From NCBI RefSeq assembly GCF_013114835.1, contig NZ_JAAVLW010000003.1:744001-808000 (forward strand): DNA of 64,000 nucleotides, given 5' to 3'. The DNA comes from Bradyrhizobium archetypum. Its GTDB lineage: Bacteria > Pseudomonadota > Alphaproteobacteria > Rhizobiales > Xanthobacteraceae. Under the pieces are notes generated by a model. The model saw only the letters and a program-made list of their open reading frames with translations, made no database searches and was not told the DNA's origin. Made by a program: the position numbers and the translations under genes. This document shows positions 28,554 through 36,039 of the stretch, one piece after another (the first letter of the stretch is position 1; the number at the start of each line of letters is the position of its first letter).

Positions 28554-28680
28554 TTTTGCCGAGGGCATGTACTCGCGCATAGGCGGGACGGGAAGCCGCT
28601 TGCGCCGGGCGCAGCGGGCCAATTCTGCTCCACCCGAGTTGTTCGGATCTTGGCCCAACTGGACTCCGAGGATTCACGCA

Positions 28681-28905
28681 TTACGCGGCGCGTTGCTTCG
28701 CTGATTTTTCCTCCGTGATGGTCGCGGTTTCATCGAGCGCCTTTTCGTAGTTGCCCGCAAACCTCTCGATGCTGTCGGCCCACATCCTCAGCATCCAGAC
28801 CTGAAAGTGCATGATGGGCCGTAAGGCATCCATGCCGATTGTTGTCGCCGTGATGCGGCTCTGCGCATCGTGTGCGAAGCGGTTAACGTTGGCGGAATCT
28901 GCCAT
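28681..28905 (-). CDS. Small helical protein, unknown (74 aa)
   Basis: MADSANVNRFAHDAQSRITA then GMDALRPIMHFQVWMLRMWA and a charged tail (EKALDETATITEEKSAKQRA). A strong GAGGGAG box precedes the ATG. It is predicted all-helical and amphipathic with an Met/Trp-rich middle, loosely like a short phasin. Cytoplasmic. It follows the 93-aa gene on the same strand, 38 bases on, and may share its mRNA. Confidence 0.6.
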   Translation of the reverse strand: MADSANVNRFAHDAQSRITATTIGMDALRPIMHFQVWMLRMWADSIERFAGNYEKALDETATITEEKSAKQRAA

Positions 28906-28943
28906 GCTGCTGGCTCCCTCTGCTCTACGTGTATGACCCCCAA

Positions 28944-29225
28944 CTAGGTCCCGGCCGGCGCACTTCGTGACTTCAAACACTCGGCCAGAGCCTGATCTGC
29001 CGCTAGTCTCGCACTTCGATCGTCATGTAATTCGTCGAGCTTTTTCAAGTAGGCGACCGCCGCGATTTGCAAGAGACCGAAATCATAGTCGCCGGTGTCA
29101 CAAAGATTGGAGACATAGCGATAAAGGGCGGAACGCCTGCTATCGTTCTCACTGATGCTGCTGTCTCGCAGCAGGTAGTTCCGCCAAGCGAACGCACATG
29201 CACCCTCTACGGCCTGAGAAGTCAT
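28944..29225 (-). CDS. Small hypothetical protein (93 aa)
   Basis: MTSQAVEGACAFAWRNYLLR then SISENDSRRSALYRYVSNLC and DYDFGLLQIAAVAYLKKLDE. Helical, acidic-basic mix, two Cys, no signal peptide. GGGAGGTGCCC before the ATG decides the start; 30 more codons upstream are open but unlikely. No family recognised. Probably co-transcribed with the downstream 74-aa gene. Confidence 0.6.
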   Translation of the reverse strand: MTSQAVEGACAFAWRNYLLRDSSISENDSRRSALYRYVSNLCDTGDYDFGLLQIAAVAYLKKLDELHDDRSARLAADQALAECLKSRSAPAGT

Positions 29226-29330
29226 GGGCACCTCCCAAAGGTCGAGAAAGACCGGCGAGCCGTTTCGTTCCGCGACTTTCTGGGGATGTAATGCTGTTCC
29301 GTCGCTGCGCCGCACGAGGGTTACGCGGGG

Positions 29331-29546
29331 GTGATGTCAGTGCTGCTGCTGGCGTGCATAACGCAATCGGTCTCGCAGCTGTGCCTAGGGAACGTCGCCG
29401 AGCCGGTCGTCGTTCGGATTTGCACTCGGATAGAAGCAGGCGCGCACTGCACAACGGCAAGAGCCGTGAGCCCGAGATGTACGATCAAGGCCCTGGACAT
29501 CGACGGCCCGAGGGCGATCCCCCGCGTGCCAATTCATCATGAATGA
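29331..29546 (+). CDS. Possible small secreted protein (71 aa)
   Basis: Begins GTG-ATG (MMSVLLLACITQSVSQLCLG), which reads as a short signal peptide or lipoprotein leader. The mature part has three further Cys (VVVRICTRIEAGAHCTTARA, PRCTIKALD). GAGGG and GCGGGG lie upstream. Its isolated position, antisense to the 5' end of the 93-aa frame's extension, leaves doubt. Confidence 0.35.
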   Translation: MMSVLLLACITQSVSQLCLGNVAEPVVVRICTRIEAGAHCTTARAVSPRCTIKALDIDGPRAIPRVPIHHE

Positions 29547-29713
29547 TCCTCGGACCGACGCGCGACCCTTTGGCTAGCTTCTGAGCACAGCGGACATCAA
29601 ACGCCCTCGACTTTTCTAAAGTGCGCGCCCGAGTTTTCCCGGGAACCTTTCTGCCGACGCCCCATCCAACGGGTTCAAGCTCGTGAATGCACGCGTCGTG
29701 GAAAGGCCTCTCG

Positions 29714-30331
29714 ATGAATCCGAATGTACATGCGCTGGATCGCGCAAGGGCACGGCCGTCCGAAACCCCAAGGCCAGATAGAGCCGAGGTCGAAGCGGCG
29801 GTACGCACCATCATCCGATGGACCGGCGAAAACCCCGATCGCGACGGGCTGCGCGAGACCCCGGCGCGGGTCACGCGCGCGTTCGAGGAATTCTTCTCCG
29901 GCTATGCTCAGGATCCGGTCGAAATCCTGAGGAAGACTTTTGAGGAGCTCGAAGGCTATGACGAGATGATCGTGCTGCGCGGCATTAGGTTCGAAAGCCA
30001 TTGCGAGCACCACATGGCGCCGATCATCGGCCAGGCCTGGGTAGCCTATATTCCGAACGGCCGCGTGGTCGGGATCAGCAAGCTGGCGCGGGTCGTCGAT
30101 GTCTATGCCAGGCGTTTGCAGATCCAGGAAAAGATGACCGCGCAGATTGCCAACACCATCAATGACGTGCTGGAACCGCAGGGCGTTGGCGTCATTATCA
30201 AGGCATCGCACCACTGCATGACGACGCGCGGCGTGCACAAGCCGGACACCGATCTCGTCACCAGCCGCATGCTCGGCTGCTTTCGCGACAACGCGCTGAC
30301 CCGCCAGGAATTTTTGGGAATGGCGAGCTAG
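29714..30331 (+). CDS. folE: GTP cyclohydrolase I
   Basis: Converts GTP to dihydroneopterin triphosphate, the first step to folate, and also to queuosine precursors. 205 residues. Zinc and active-site motifs are [14 protein letters not shown] (Cys and His) and [13 protein letters not shown] (second Cys). [20 protein letters not shown] is the family core. The ATG at 29714 is chosen because GGAAAGG lies eight bases before it; nine further codons upstream are open. It is followed after 21 bases by the Rieske-FAD reductase, probably in one operon. Confidence 0.95.
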   Translation: MNPNVHALDRARARPSETPRPDRAEVEAAVRTIIRWTGENPDRDGLRETPARVTRAFEEFFSGYAQDPVEILRKTFEELEGYDEMIVLRGIRFESHCEHHMAPIIGQAWVAYIPNGRVVGISKLARVVDVYARRLQIQEKMTAQIANTINDVLEPQGVGVIIKASHHCMTTRGVHKPDTDLVTSRMLGCFRDNALTRQEFLGMAS

Positions 30332-30352
30332 CATTCCGCAGCGGAGGAAGAG

Positions 30353-31879
30353 ATGGCTGACCAGCAAGCGCCACCCGCCGGTCCCGATCTTTCGAAGGGT
30401 GTCACGCCGTCCGAATTCGCGGGCCAGATGTTGCTCGGCCATGTCGGCGACGAAGAAGTCCTGCTGGTGCGTTCGGGACCGGAGATTTATGCGATCGGCG
30501 CGCATTGCACCCATTATCACGGGCCGCTAGCCGAAGGCCTCGTGACCGGCGATGGCATCCGTTGTCCCTGGCATCACGCCTGCTTCGATTTGCGCACCGG
30601 CGAAGCCGTCCGGGCGCCGGCGCTCAGCCCGGTCACCGTTTGGAAGGTCGAGCTGCAGGGTGACCGCGTTTATGTTCGCCAGAAGCGTGAACAGCCTAAG
30701 CCACCAGTCAAGCACGTCACCGACGCGCCCGGCCAAATCGTGATCGTCGGCGGCGGCGCAGCGGGATTTGCCGCTGCCGAGATGCTGCGGCGTAAGGAGT
30801 TTGCCGGCAGCATCATCATGCTGAGCAACGACGCTGCGGCTCCCGTCGATCGGCCGAACCTGTCGAAAGACTATCTCGCCGGCAGCGCGCCGGAGGATTG
30901 GGTGCCGCTGCGGCCGGATGATTTCTACACCGAGGCGAAGATCGACCTCCGGCTCAACACCGAGGTCATGTCCATCGACACCAACGCACGCCATGTCGTC
31001 ACGGCAGGCGGCGAGACTATTCGCTACGACCGTTTGCTGCTGGCGACCGGTGCGGAGCCGGTGCGGCTGCCGATACCTGGCGCGGACCAGCCCCATGTTC
31101 ACCTATTGCGCTCGCTGGCCGATTCCCGCGCCATCATTGCATCGGCCGCCGGCGCGCGCCGCGCGGTTGTGATCGGGGCGAGCTTTATCGGACTTGAGGC
31201 CGCGGCCTCGTTGCGCGCCAGGAATGTCGAGGTCCACGTCGTCGGCCTGGAGCAGCGGCCGATGGAGCGGGTGCTGGGGCCTGAGCTCGGCGACTTCGTT
31301 CGTGCCCTGCATGAGGAGCACGGCGTCATCTTCCATCTCCGCGACACCGTAACCGCGATCGACGGCAAGCGGGCAACGCTGAAGAGCGGCAGTGCGATCG
31401 AGGCCGATATCGTGGTGGTCGGCGTCGGCGTGCGCCCCCGGCTTGAATTGGCCGAGAAGGCGGGGCTGGCGATCGATCGCGGCGTCGCCGTCAATGCCTA
31501 TCTGGAAACCAGCGTGCCCGGCATCTACGCCGCCGGCGATATCGCGCGCTGGCCCGATCCGCATTCGCTTGAGACCATTCGTGTCGAACATTGGGTGGTG
31601 GCCGAGCGTCAGGGCCAGACCGCCGCGCGAAACATGCTGGGGCAGCGTGAACCGTTCCACGCGGTGCCGTTTTTCTGGAGCCAGCACTACGATGTGCCGA
31701 TCAATTATGTCGGTCACGCCGAGAAGTGGGATGAAATCACCGTCGATGGCGATATCGCCGGCAAGGATTGCCTGCTGCAGTACAAGAGCAAGGGCCGCGT
31801 ACTGGCCGTCGCCTCGATCTATCGGGACATCGCAAACCTCGACGCGGAGCTTGCGATGGAGAAGGCGCGGTCTCCTTAA
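30353..31879 (+). CDS. Rieske-domain FAD-dependent NAD(P)H oxidoreductase (AIF-like)
   Basis: 508 residues. An N-terminal Rieske [2Fe-2S] domain (residues 20-110) has AHCTHYHGPLAEG and RCPWHHACFD, with the two Cys and two His ligands. A FAD/NADH reductase of the AIFL/rubredoxin-reductase type follows: IVIVGGGAAGFAAAEMLRRK for FAD, VVIGASFIGLEAAASLRARN for NAD, and GIYAAGDIARWPD near the C-terminus. It likely feeds electrons to an oxygenase or detoxifies. Start ATG after GGAGGAAGAG. Downstream of folE. Confidence 0.92.
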   Translation: MADQQAPPAGPDLSKGVTPSEFAGQMLLGHVGDEEVLLVRSGPEIYAIGAHCTHYHGPLAEGLVTGDGIRCPWHHACFDLRTGEAVRAPALSPVTVWKVELQGDRVYVRQKREQPKPPVKHVTDAPGQIVIVGGGAAGFAAAEMLRRKEFAGSIIMLSNDAAAPVDRPNLSKDYLAGSAPEDWVPLRPDDFYTEAKIDLRLNTEVMSIDTNARHVVTAGGETIRYDRLLLATGAEPVRLPIPGADQPHVHLLRSLADSRAIIASAAGARRAVVIGASFIGLEAAASLRARNVEVHVVGLEQRPMERVLGPELGDFVRALHEEHGVIFHLRDTVTAIDGKRATLKSGSAIEADIVVVGVGVRPRLELAEKAGLAIDRGVAVNAYLETSVPGIYAAGDIARWPDPHSLETIRVEHWVVAERQGQTAARNMLGQREPFHAVPFFWSQHYDVPINYVGHAEKWDEITVDGDIAGKDCLLQYKSKGRVLAVASIYRDIANLDAELAMEKARSP

Positions 31880-31905
31880 AAATCAGGCCACAAAAGGTCG
31901 CCCCA

Positions 31906-31999
31906 CGTCATGCCCGGGCTTGTCCCGGGCATCCACGTCTTTAAAACTGGCAATAAGCAGGAAAGACGTGGATGGCCGGGACGAAGCCCGGCCATGACG
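31906..31999. repeat. CGTCATGCCCGGG palindromic repeat
   Basis: CGTCATGCCCGGGCTTGTCC and CCGGGCATCCACGTCTTT are mirrored by AAAGACGTGGATGGCCGGGA and GCCCGGCCATGACG. It fills the gap between the reductase and the acyl-CoA synthetase. Confidence 0.88.
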
Positions 32000-32017
32000 A
32001 GAGGAAACGACCGGCCC

Positions 32018-33628
32018 ATGCTCACCGAAGCCTCAACCTACGACGAGCTCTACCGCAACTTCCGCTGGGACATCCCCGCGCGCTTCAACATAGCGACCGC
32101 GTGCTGCGACCGCCATGCCGACGGCTCCGGCCGGCTGGCGCTGATCTATGTCGACGAGAATGGCAGCACTACGCGCACCTCGTTCGACGAGATCGCGGAG
32201 ATGTCGTGCCGGTTTGCGAACGTCTTGAAGGCTGACGGCCTCTCGCGCGGCGATCGCATTGCCGTGTTCCTGTCGCAATCCCTTGAATTGCCAATTGCGC
32301 ACCTCGCGGCGTTCCGTTCCGGAATGATTTCCATTCCTCTGTTCGCGCTGTTCGGCGAGGACGCGCTGGAATTCCGGTTGTCGAACTCCGGCGCACGGGC
32401 CATCATTACCGACGAAAGCGGGTGGGAGAAGCTCTCGAAGATCCGCGACCGACTGCCCTATCTTCAGGCTATCTATGTCACGACCAGCAACGCGCACGCT
32501 GGCGCGAAGCCGTTCTGGCCGGCGATCGAGGAGGCGGACGAGGTGTTTCCTACCGTCGATACCTCGTCCGACGATCCCGCGCTGATCATCTACACCTCCG
32601 GCACCACGGGCAATCCGAAGGGCGCGCTGCATGCCCACCGCGTCGTGCTCGGCCATCTGCCGAATGTCGAGATGTGCCACAACTTCCTGCCGCGGCCGGG
32701 CGATCTGATGTGGACGCCGGCCGACTGGGCCTGGATCGGCGGGCTGATCAACGCGCTGCTGGCATTCTGGTATCACGGCATTCCGCTGGTCGGCCATCGC
32801 GCGCGCAAGTTCGAGCCGCAGGCGGCGATGGCGATGATGGCGGAGCTTGGTATCCGCAACACCTTCCTGCCGCCGACCGCGCTGAAACTGATGCGTCAGG
32901 CCAACGTGAAAAATCCCGGCGTCAAGCTGCGCAGCATTTTTACCGGCGGCGAATCGCTCGGTGGCGAGTTGCTCGGCTGGGTGCGCGAGACCTTCGGCAT
33001 CGATGCGCATGAAGTGTTCGGCCAGACCGAATGCAATCTCGTGATCGGCAGCAATTCGAACCTGTTTCCGATCCGTCCCGGCGCGATGGGCAAGGCGACG
33101 CCGGGCTTCGACGTCCGCGTGGTCAACGATCACGGCGAGGAATTGCCGCGCGGGCAGCGCGGCATCATCGGCGTGCGCCAGCCGTGCCCCTGCACCATGA
33201 TCGAATATTGGAAGAATCCGGAAGCGACCGCGAAGAAATATGCCGGCGAGTTTCTCCTGACCGGCGATCTCGGCGTGCAGGATGAGGACGGTTATTTCTG
33301 GTATGTCAGCCGCGAGGACGACGTCATCACTACCGCCGGCTATCGCGTCGGCCCGTCCGAGATCGAGCATACGCTGATGAAGCATCCGGCGGTGGCGATG
33401 GCGGCGGTGGTCGGCATCCCCGATCCGATCCGCACCGAATCGATCAAGGCCTGGATCGTGCTGCGGCCGGGCTTTGCGCCGAGCGATGAGCTGGCGCGCG
33501 AGATCCAGGAATTCGTCAAGGTGCAGCTCGCAGCCCACGAATACCCGCGCTTTGTGCAGTTCGCCGAGACGCTGCCGATGACGGCGACGGGGAAGGTGCT
33601 GCGGCGGGAGCTGCGGGCGCTGGGGTGA
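32018..33628 (+). CDS. AMP-forming acyl-CoA synthetase (ANL superfamily)
   Basis: Activates a carboxylic acid to its CoA thioester through an acyl-AMP. 536 residues. Ordered motifs: P-loop IIYTSGTTGNPKGALHAHRV, the FGQTECN acid-site loop, LTGDLGVQDEDGYFWYVSRE with the hinge Asp, and the catalytic Lys in MTATGKVLRRELRALG at the C-terminus. It resembles medium-chain or acetyl-type synthetases; the acid is not determined. The start at 32018 follows GAGGAAACGA; an ATG eight codons earlier lies inside the repeat. MarR, SnoaL-like and membrane genes follow on the same strand. Confidence 0.92.
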   Translation: MLTEASTYDELYRNFRWDIPARFNIATACCDRHADGSGRLALIYVDENGSTTRTSFDEIAEMSCRFANVLKADGLSRGDRIAVFLSQSLELPIAHLAAFRSGMISIPLFALFGEDALEFRLSNSGARAIITDESGWEKLSKIRDRLPYLQAIYVTTSNAHAGAKPFWPAIEEADEVFPTVDTSSDDPALIIYTSGTTGNPKGALHAHRVVLGHLPNVEMCHNFLPRPGDLMWTPADWAWIGGLINALLAFWYHGIPLVGHRARKFEPQAAMAMMAELGIRNTFLPPTALKLMRQANVKNPGVKLRSIFTGGESLGGELLGWVRETFGIDAHEVFGQTECNLVIGSNSNLFPIRPGAMGKATPGFDVRVVNDHGEELPRGQRGIIGVRQPCPCTMIEYWKNPEATAKKYAGEFLLTGDLGVQDEDGYFWYVSREDDVITTAGYRVGPSEIEHTLMKHPAVAMAAVVGIPDPIRTESIKAWIVLRPGFAPSDELAREIQEFVKVQLAAHEYPRFVQFAETLPMTATGKVLRRELRALG

Positions 33629-33647
33629 TTTCGGCTTCGAGGGACGA

Positions 33648-34118
33648 ATGAAGAAAGCTGCCAAGCGCGCTGCGGGCCTGCATCGCGCCTCGCTCACGAA
33701 GCTCCACGATTTGGACGCTGCGCTCGAGCTGATGTATTACGGCTGGCGCGGCATGACGCTCGCGGCCGACCAGTATCTCGCGACGCTTGGCCTGTCGCGC
33801 CCGCATCACCGCATTCTCTATGTCGTTGCACGACAGCCCGACATCTCGATTGGCGCGTTGATCGACGTGCTCGGCATTTCCAAGCAGGCTCTAAACCGGC
33901 CGCTCAACCTATTGCTGCAGCGTAACCTCCTGACATCGAAGCGTTCGGTCGAGCAGCACCGCACCAAATTGCTGCGTCTGACGGCGGAAGGGCAACGGAT
34001 CGAACAGCGGGCGTCGGATTATGAGCGCAAGGTATTGCGCGCGGCGTTTGACCGCGTCGGCCAGACTGGGGCTGCCGCATGGATGGCTGTCATGGGGGCG
34101 ATCGCCGACAACAACTGA
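33648..34118 (+). CDS. MarR family transcriptional regulator
   Basis: A 156-residue dimeric winged-helix protein. The DNA-binding part is IGALIDVLGISKQALNRPLN followed by the wing LTSKRSVEQHRTKLLRLTAE. Helices for dimerisation flank it (ALELMYYGWRGMTLAADQYL; YERKVLRAAFDRVGQTGAAA). It starts 19 bases after the acyl-CoA synthetase, so it is probably in the same mRNA. A perfect dyad 12 bases past its stop is a candidate operator controlling the next genes. Confidence 0.9.
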   Translation: MKKAAKRAAGLHRASLTKLHDLDAALELMYYGWRGMTLAADQYLATLGLSRPHHRILYVVARQPDISIGALIDVLGISKQALNRPLNLLLQRNLLTSKRSVEQHRTKLLRLTAEGQRIEQRASDYERKVLRAAFDRVGQTGAAAWMAVMGAIADNN

Positions 34119-34129
34119 TCGTTCCTTAA

Positions 34130-34144
34130 GTCAACATAGTTGAC
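34130..34144. promoter_or_regulatory. Candidate MarR operator
   Basis: GTCAAC, ATA, GTTGAC: a perfect 6-bp dyad with 3-base spacer between marR and the SnoaL-like gene, 56 bases before that start. Confidence 0.55.
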
Positions 34145-34199
34145 GTGAGAAGTTTGCCGTGTCAGTCTTCCGGTCAGGTCACCGGGAGAGGAGCGAGGC

Positions 34200-34568
34200 A
34201 TGGGCGGGCAGGCGATGGACAGGGCGGCGGCTGGACGCTTTGTCGAGGCGTGGCACGCGAACTGGTGCAAGGTCGATATCGATGCGGTCGTTTCGCACTT
34301 TGCCGATGGGGCCGAGATGCGCAGCCCTCTGGCGCTCAAATTGACAGGCTCTCCTGTGGTCGCGGGCGCCGAGAACATCCGTGCGTATTGGCGGAAGGCG
34401 TATGGCGACGTTGCGAGCGCAGATCTGAAAATCCTCAGCTGGAGCTGGGACGCTGCGATCGCGCGCCTGACGGTGTGGTGGCAACTGGGCGACACCCGCG
34501 CCAGCGAGTTTATGGACTTCGACAGCACCGGCCGTGTGGTGCGCAGCGAGGCGTTCTACGGAAAATAG
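34200..34568 (+). CDS. SnoaL-like/NTF2-fold protein
   Basis: A 122-residue small alpha+beta cone protein of the nuclear-transport-factor-2 superfamily. RAAAGRFVEAWHANWCKVDI, VVSHFADGAEMRSPLALKLT, and RAYWRKAYGDVASADLKILS fit the NTF2 pattern of polyketide-cyclase and dehydratase relatives. It starts after GGGAGAGGAGCGAGG; ATG 34215 is an alternative. It overlaps closely with the next membrane-protein gene (2 bases between). Substrate unknown. Confidence 0.82.
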   Translation: MGGQAMDRAAAGRFVEAWHANWCKVDIDAVVSHFADGAEMRSPLALKLTGSPVVAGAENIRAYWRKAYGDVASADLKILSWSWDAAIARLTVWWQLGDTRASEFMDFDSTGRVVRSEAFYGK

Positions 34569-34570
34569 CC

Positions 34571-35008
34571 ATGCGCTTCTCGGACATCATCCTGCTTCTC
34601 AATGCGCTCTGGTTCGGCGGCGCTTTCATCCAGTTCAGCATCGCCCAGGGCAATACGCTGAAGATACTGGTGCCGCGCGAGGAGCGCGCAAATCCGATCG
34701 CGCCGACCCTGTCGGCCAGCGTTGCGTTTCTCGGCGGCATCAATCTACCGATCGGCCTGCTGTCGCTCTATCTGTTGGTGGCCCGGCCGGCCTTCTTTCA
34801 GGCGGTCGAAGCGCAGCTTGCGTTGTTCCTGTTCTTCGCCGCGTGTCACTTCAGCCAGTTTGCCTACAACCTTCCGGTCCTCATGCGCGGAGGACGCGTC
34901 GGGGTGGCTTATTGGCCGGTGCTGAGGGGACCGATGCTCAGGATTTTTGTCATCGATGCCACGCTGTTCGTGGCCAATGCGGTCGCGGCGATGGTATTGA
35001 GGTCATGA
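34571..35008 (+). CDS. Four-helix membrane protein, unknown
   Basis: 145 residues with hydrophobic segments at about 5-25 (IILLLNALWFGGAFIQFSIA), 45-70 (FLGGINLPIGLLSLYLLVAR), 75-100 (ALFLFFAACHFSQFAYNLPV), and 120-140 (IFVIDATLFVANAVAAMVLR). Only two bases separate it from the SnoaL-like gene, so they are co-translated. No family recognised. Inner membrane. Confidence 0.8.
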   Translation: MRFSDIILLLNALWFGGAFIQFSIAQGNTLKILVPREERANPIAPTLSASVAFLGGINLPIGLLSLYLLVARPAFFQAVEAQLALFLFFAACHFSQFAYNLPVLMRGGRVGVAYWPVLRGPMLRIFVIDATLFVANAVAAMVLRS

Positions 35009-35030
35009 CGGGGTAGACGCAAACTCCGAC

Positions 35031-35066
35031 GTCGTCCCTGCGAACGCATGCGTTCGCGGGGACGAC
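35031..35066. repeat. 36-bp near-perfect palindrome
   Basis: GTCGTCCCTGCGAACGCA followed by TGCGTTCGCGGGGACGAC, one mismatch. It stands between convergent genes and may end transcription from both sides. Confidence 0.8.
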
Positions 35067-35082
35067 GAAAAACTGACGCCGC

Positions 35083-35613
35083 CTACGGCGTCCCGATGCC
35101 CAATTCCTTCAGCGCGGCCAGCATCCGTTCCGGCGGCTGCATCTGGATCGTCAGCGCCTGGCCGGTTTCCAGGAGGGTCTTCAGGCTCGACAGGATCGCC
35201 GGCCAGCCGGTGCGGCCACCCGACAGGATGTCATCGCTGATCTCCCGATCGTGCGATTGCAGCATCGTCAGCTTCACGACGTCGCCGGCCGGTTCGATCT
35301 CGTAGGTGACGAGCGTCGGCCCGAGCTTTTCGAGCAGCGCCGGCCAGTTGACGTTGAAGGTCACGGTCAGTTTCTTCAGCGGTTCGCACTCGATCACCTC
35401 ACCCGAGATGTGCAGGGCGCCATCGGGCGTGCGCATGACGAAGGCGCCGCCGACCCTGAGATCGACCTCGACCGCCTGGCCGGAAAAATACTTCCGGGAA
35501 AACTCGGCTTGCGTCAGCGCCTCCCATACCTTCTCGGGCGCAGCAGCGATGTAGATCGTGTAGACGATCGCCGGCTTGAAGTTTTTGACGTCGATTTCAT
35601 TGCGCTTACTCAT
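35083..35613 (-). CDS. SRPBCC (Aha1/START-like) family protein
   Basis: A 176-residue helix-grip protein. VYTIYIAAAPEKVWEALTQA, FSRKYFSGQAVEVDLRVGGA, and LTVTFNVNWPALLEKLGPTL are the START-like ligand-pocket elements of the Aha1-type bacterial group. It follows and overlaps an ArsR gene by eight bases; ArsR-SRPBCC pairs are a recurrent alphaproteobacterial arrangement. Ligand unknown. ATG 35613 is preferred to the GTG one codon earlier. Confidence 0.88.
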   Translation of the reverse strand: MSKRNEIDVKNFKPAIVYTIYIAAAPEKVWEALTQAEFSRKYFSGQAVEVDLRVGGAFVMRTPDGALHISGEVIECEPLKKLTVTFNVNWPALLEKLGPTLVTYEIEPAGDVVKLTMLQSHDREISDDILSGGRTGWPAILSSLKTLLETGQALTIQMQPPERMLAALKELGIGTP

Positions 35614-35920
35614 CACGCTTCTCCAACTGCCGTTTCAACTCGCTGAGCGCGGCAAGTTTCCCGCGCTCGAATTTCTTGATCCAGCGTTCGCCGATCTGAT
35701 GGATCGGGACCGGGTTGATGTAGTGCAGCTTCTCGCGGCCATGCCGGAGCGTGGTGACGAGGTTTGCCGCTTCGAGGATCCCAAGGTGCTTGGTGACGGC
35801 CTGCCGCGTCATGTCGAGGCCGTCGCAGAGTTCATTCAGCGTCTGTCCGTTTCTGGCGTGAAGCCTATCCAGCAGCGCGCGCCGCGACGCATCGGCCAGC
35901 GCTTTGAAGACCTCATCCAT
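35606..35920 (-). CDS. ArsR-family winged-helix regulator
   Basis: 104 residues. FKALADASRRALLDRLHARN, GLDMTRQAVTKHLGILEAAN, and LVTTLRHGREKLHYINPVPI give the ArsR helix-turn-helix and wing. The metal-binding ELCVCDL-type motif is replaced by LNELCDGLDMT with one Cys, so it is unlikely to sense arsenic. It starts at ATG 35920, with TTG 35938 as an alternative that would cover the operator. Its stop overlaps the SRPBCC gene. Confidence 0.9.
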   Translation of the reverse strand: MDEVFKALADASRRALLDRLHARNGQTLNELCDGLDMTRQAVTKHLGILEAANLVTTLRHGREKLHYINPVPIHQIGERWIKKFERGKLAALSELKRQLEKRDE

Positions 35921-35934
35921 GCTCGAGATAATAG

Positions 35935-35950
35935 GCAACCAAATGGTTGC
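35935..35950. promoter_or_regulatory. ArsR-family operator candidate
   Basis: GCAACC, AAAT, GGTTGC, a perfect dyad 15 bases upstream of the ArsR start. Position suits autorepression of the ArsR-SRPBCC pair. Confidence 0.55.
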
Positions 35951-36039
35951 ATGTCAATGGCGTGTGTTGGGTGCCACGGAGAGCTGTGTTATCGTGCACT
36001 CAGCCAACGCAGATTGGCCTTGAACAGTCGGGGTGGAAC

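Noticed and set aside
32033..33697. 554-aa open frame antisense to the acyl-CoA synthetase
   Set aside because: Low-complexity Arg/Ala/Asp composition typical of an antisense shadow; the sense strand has all synthetase motifs.
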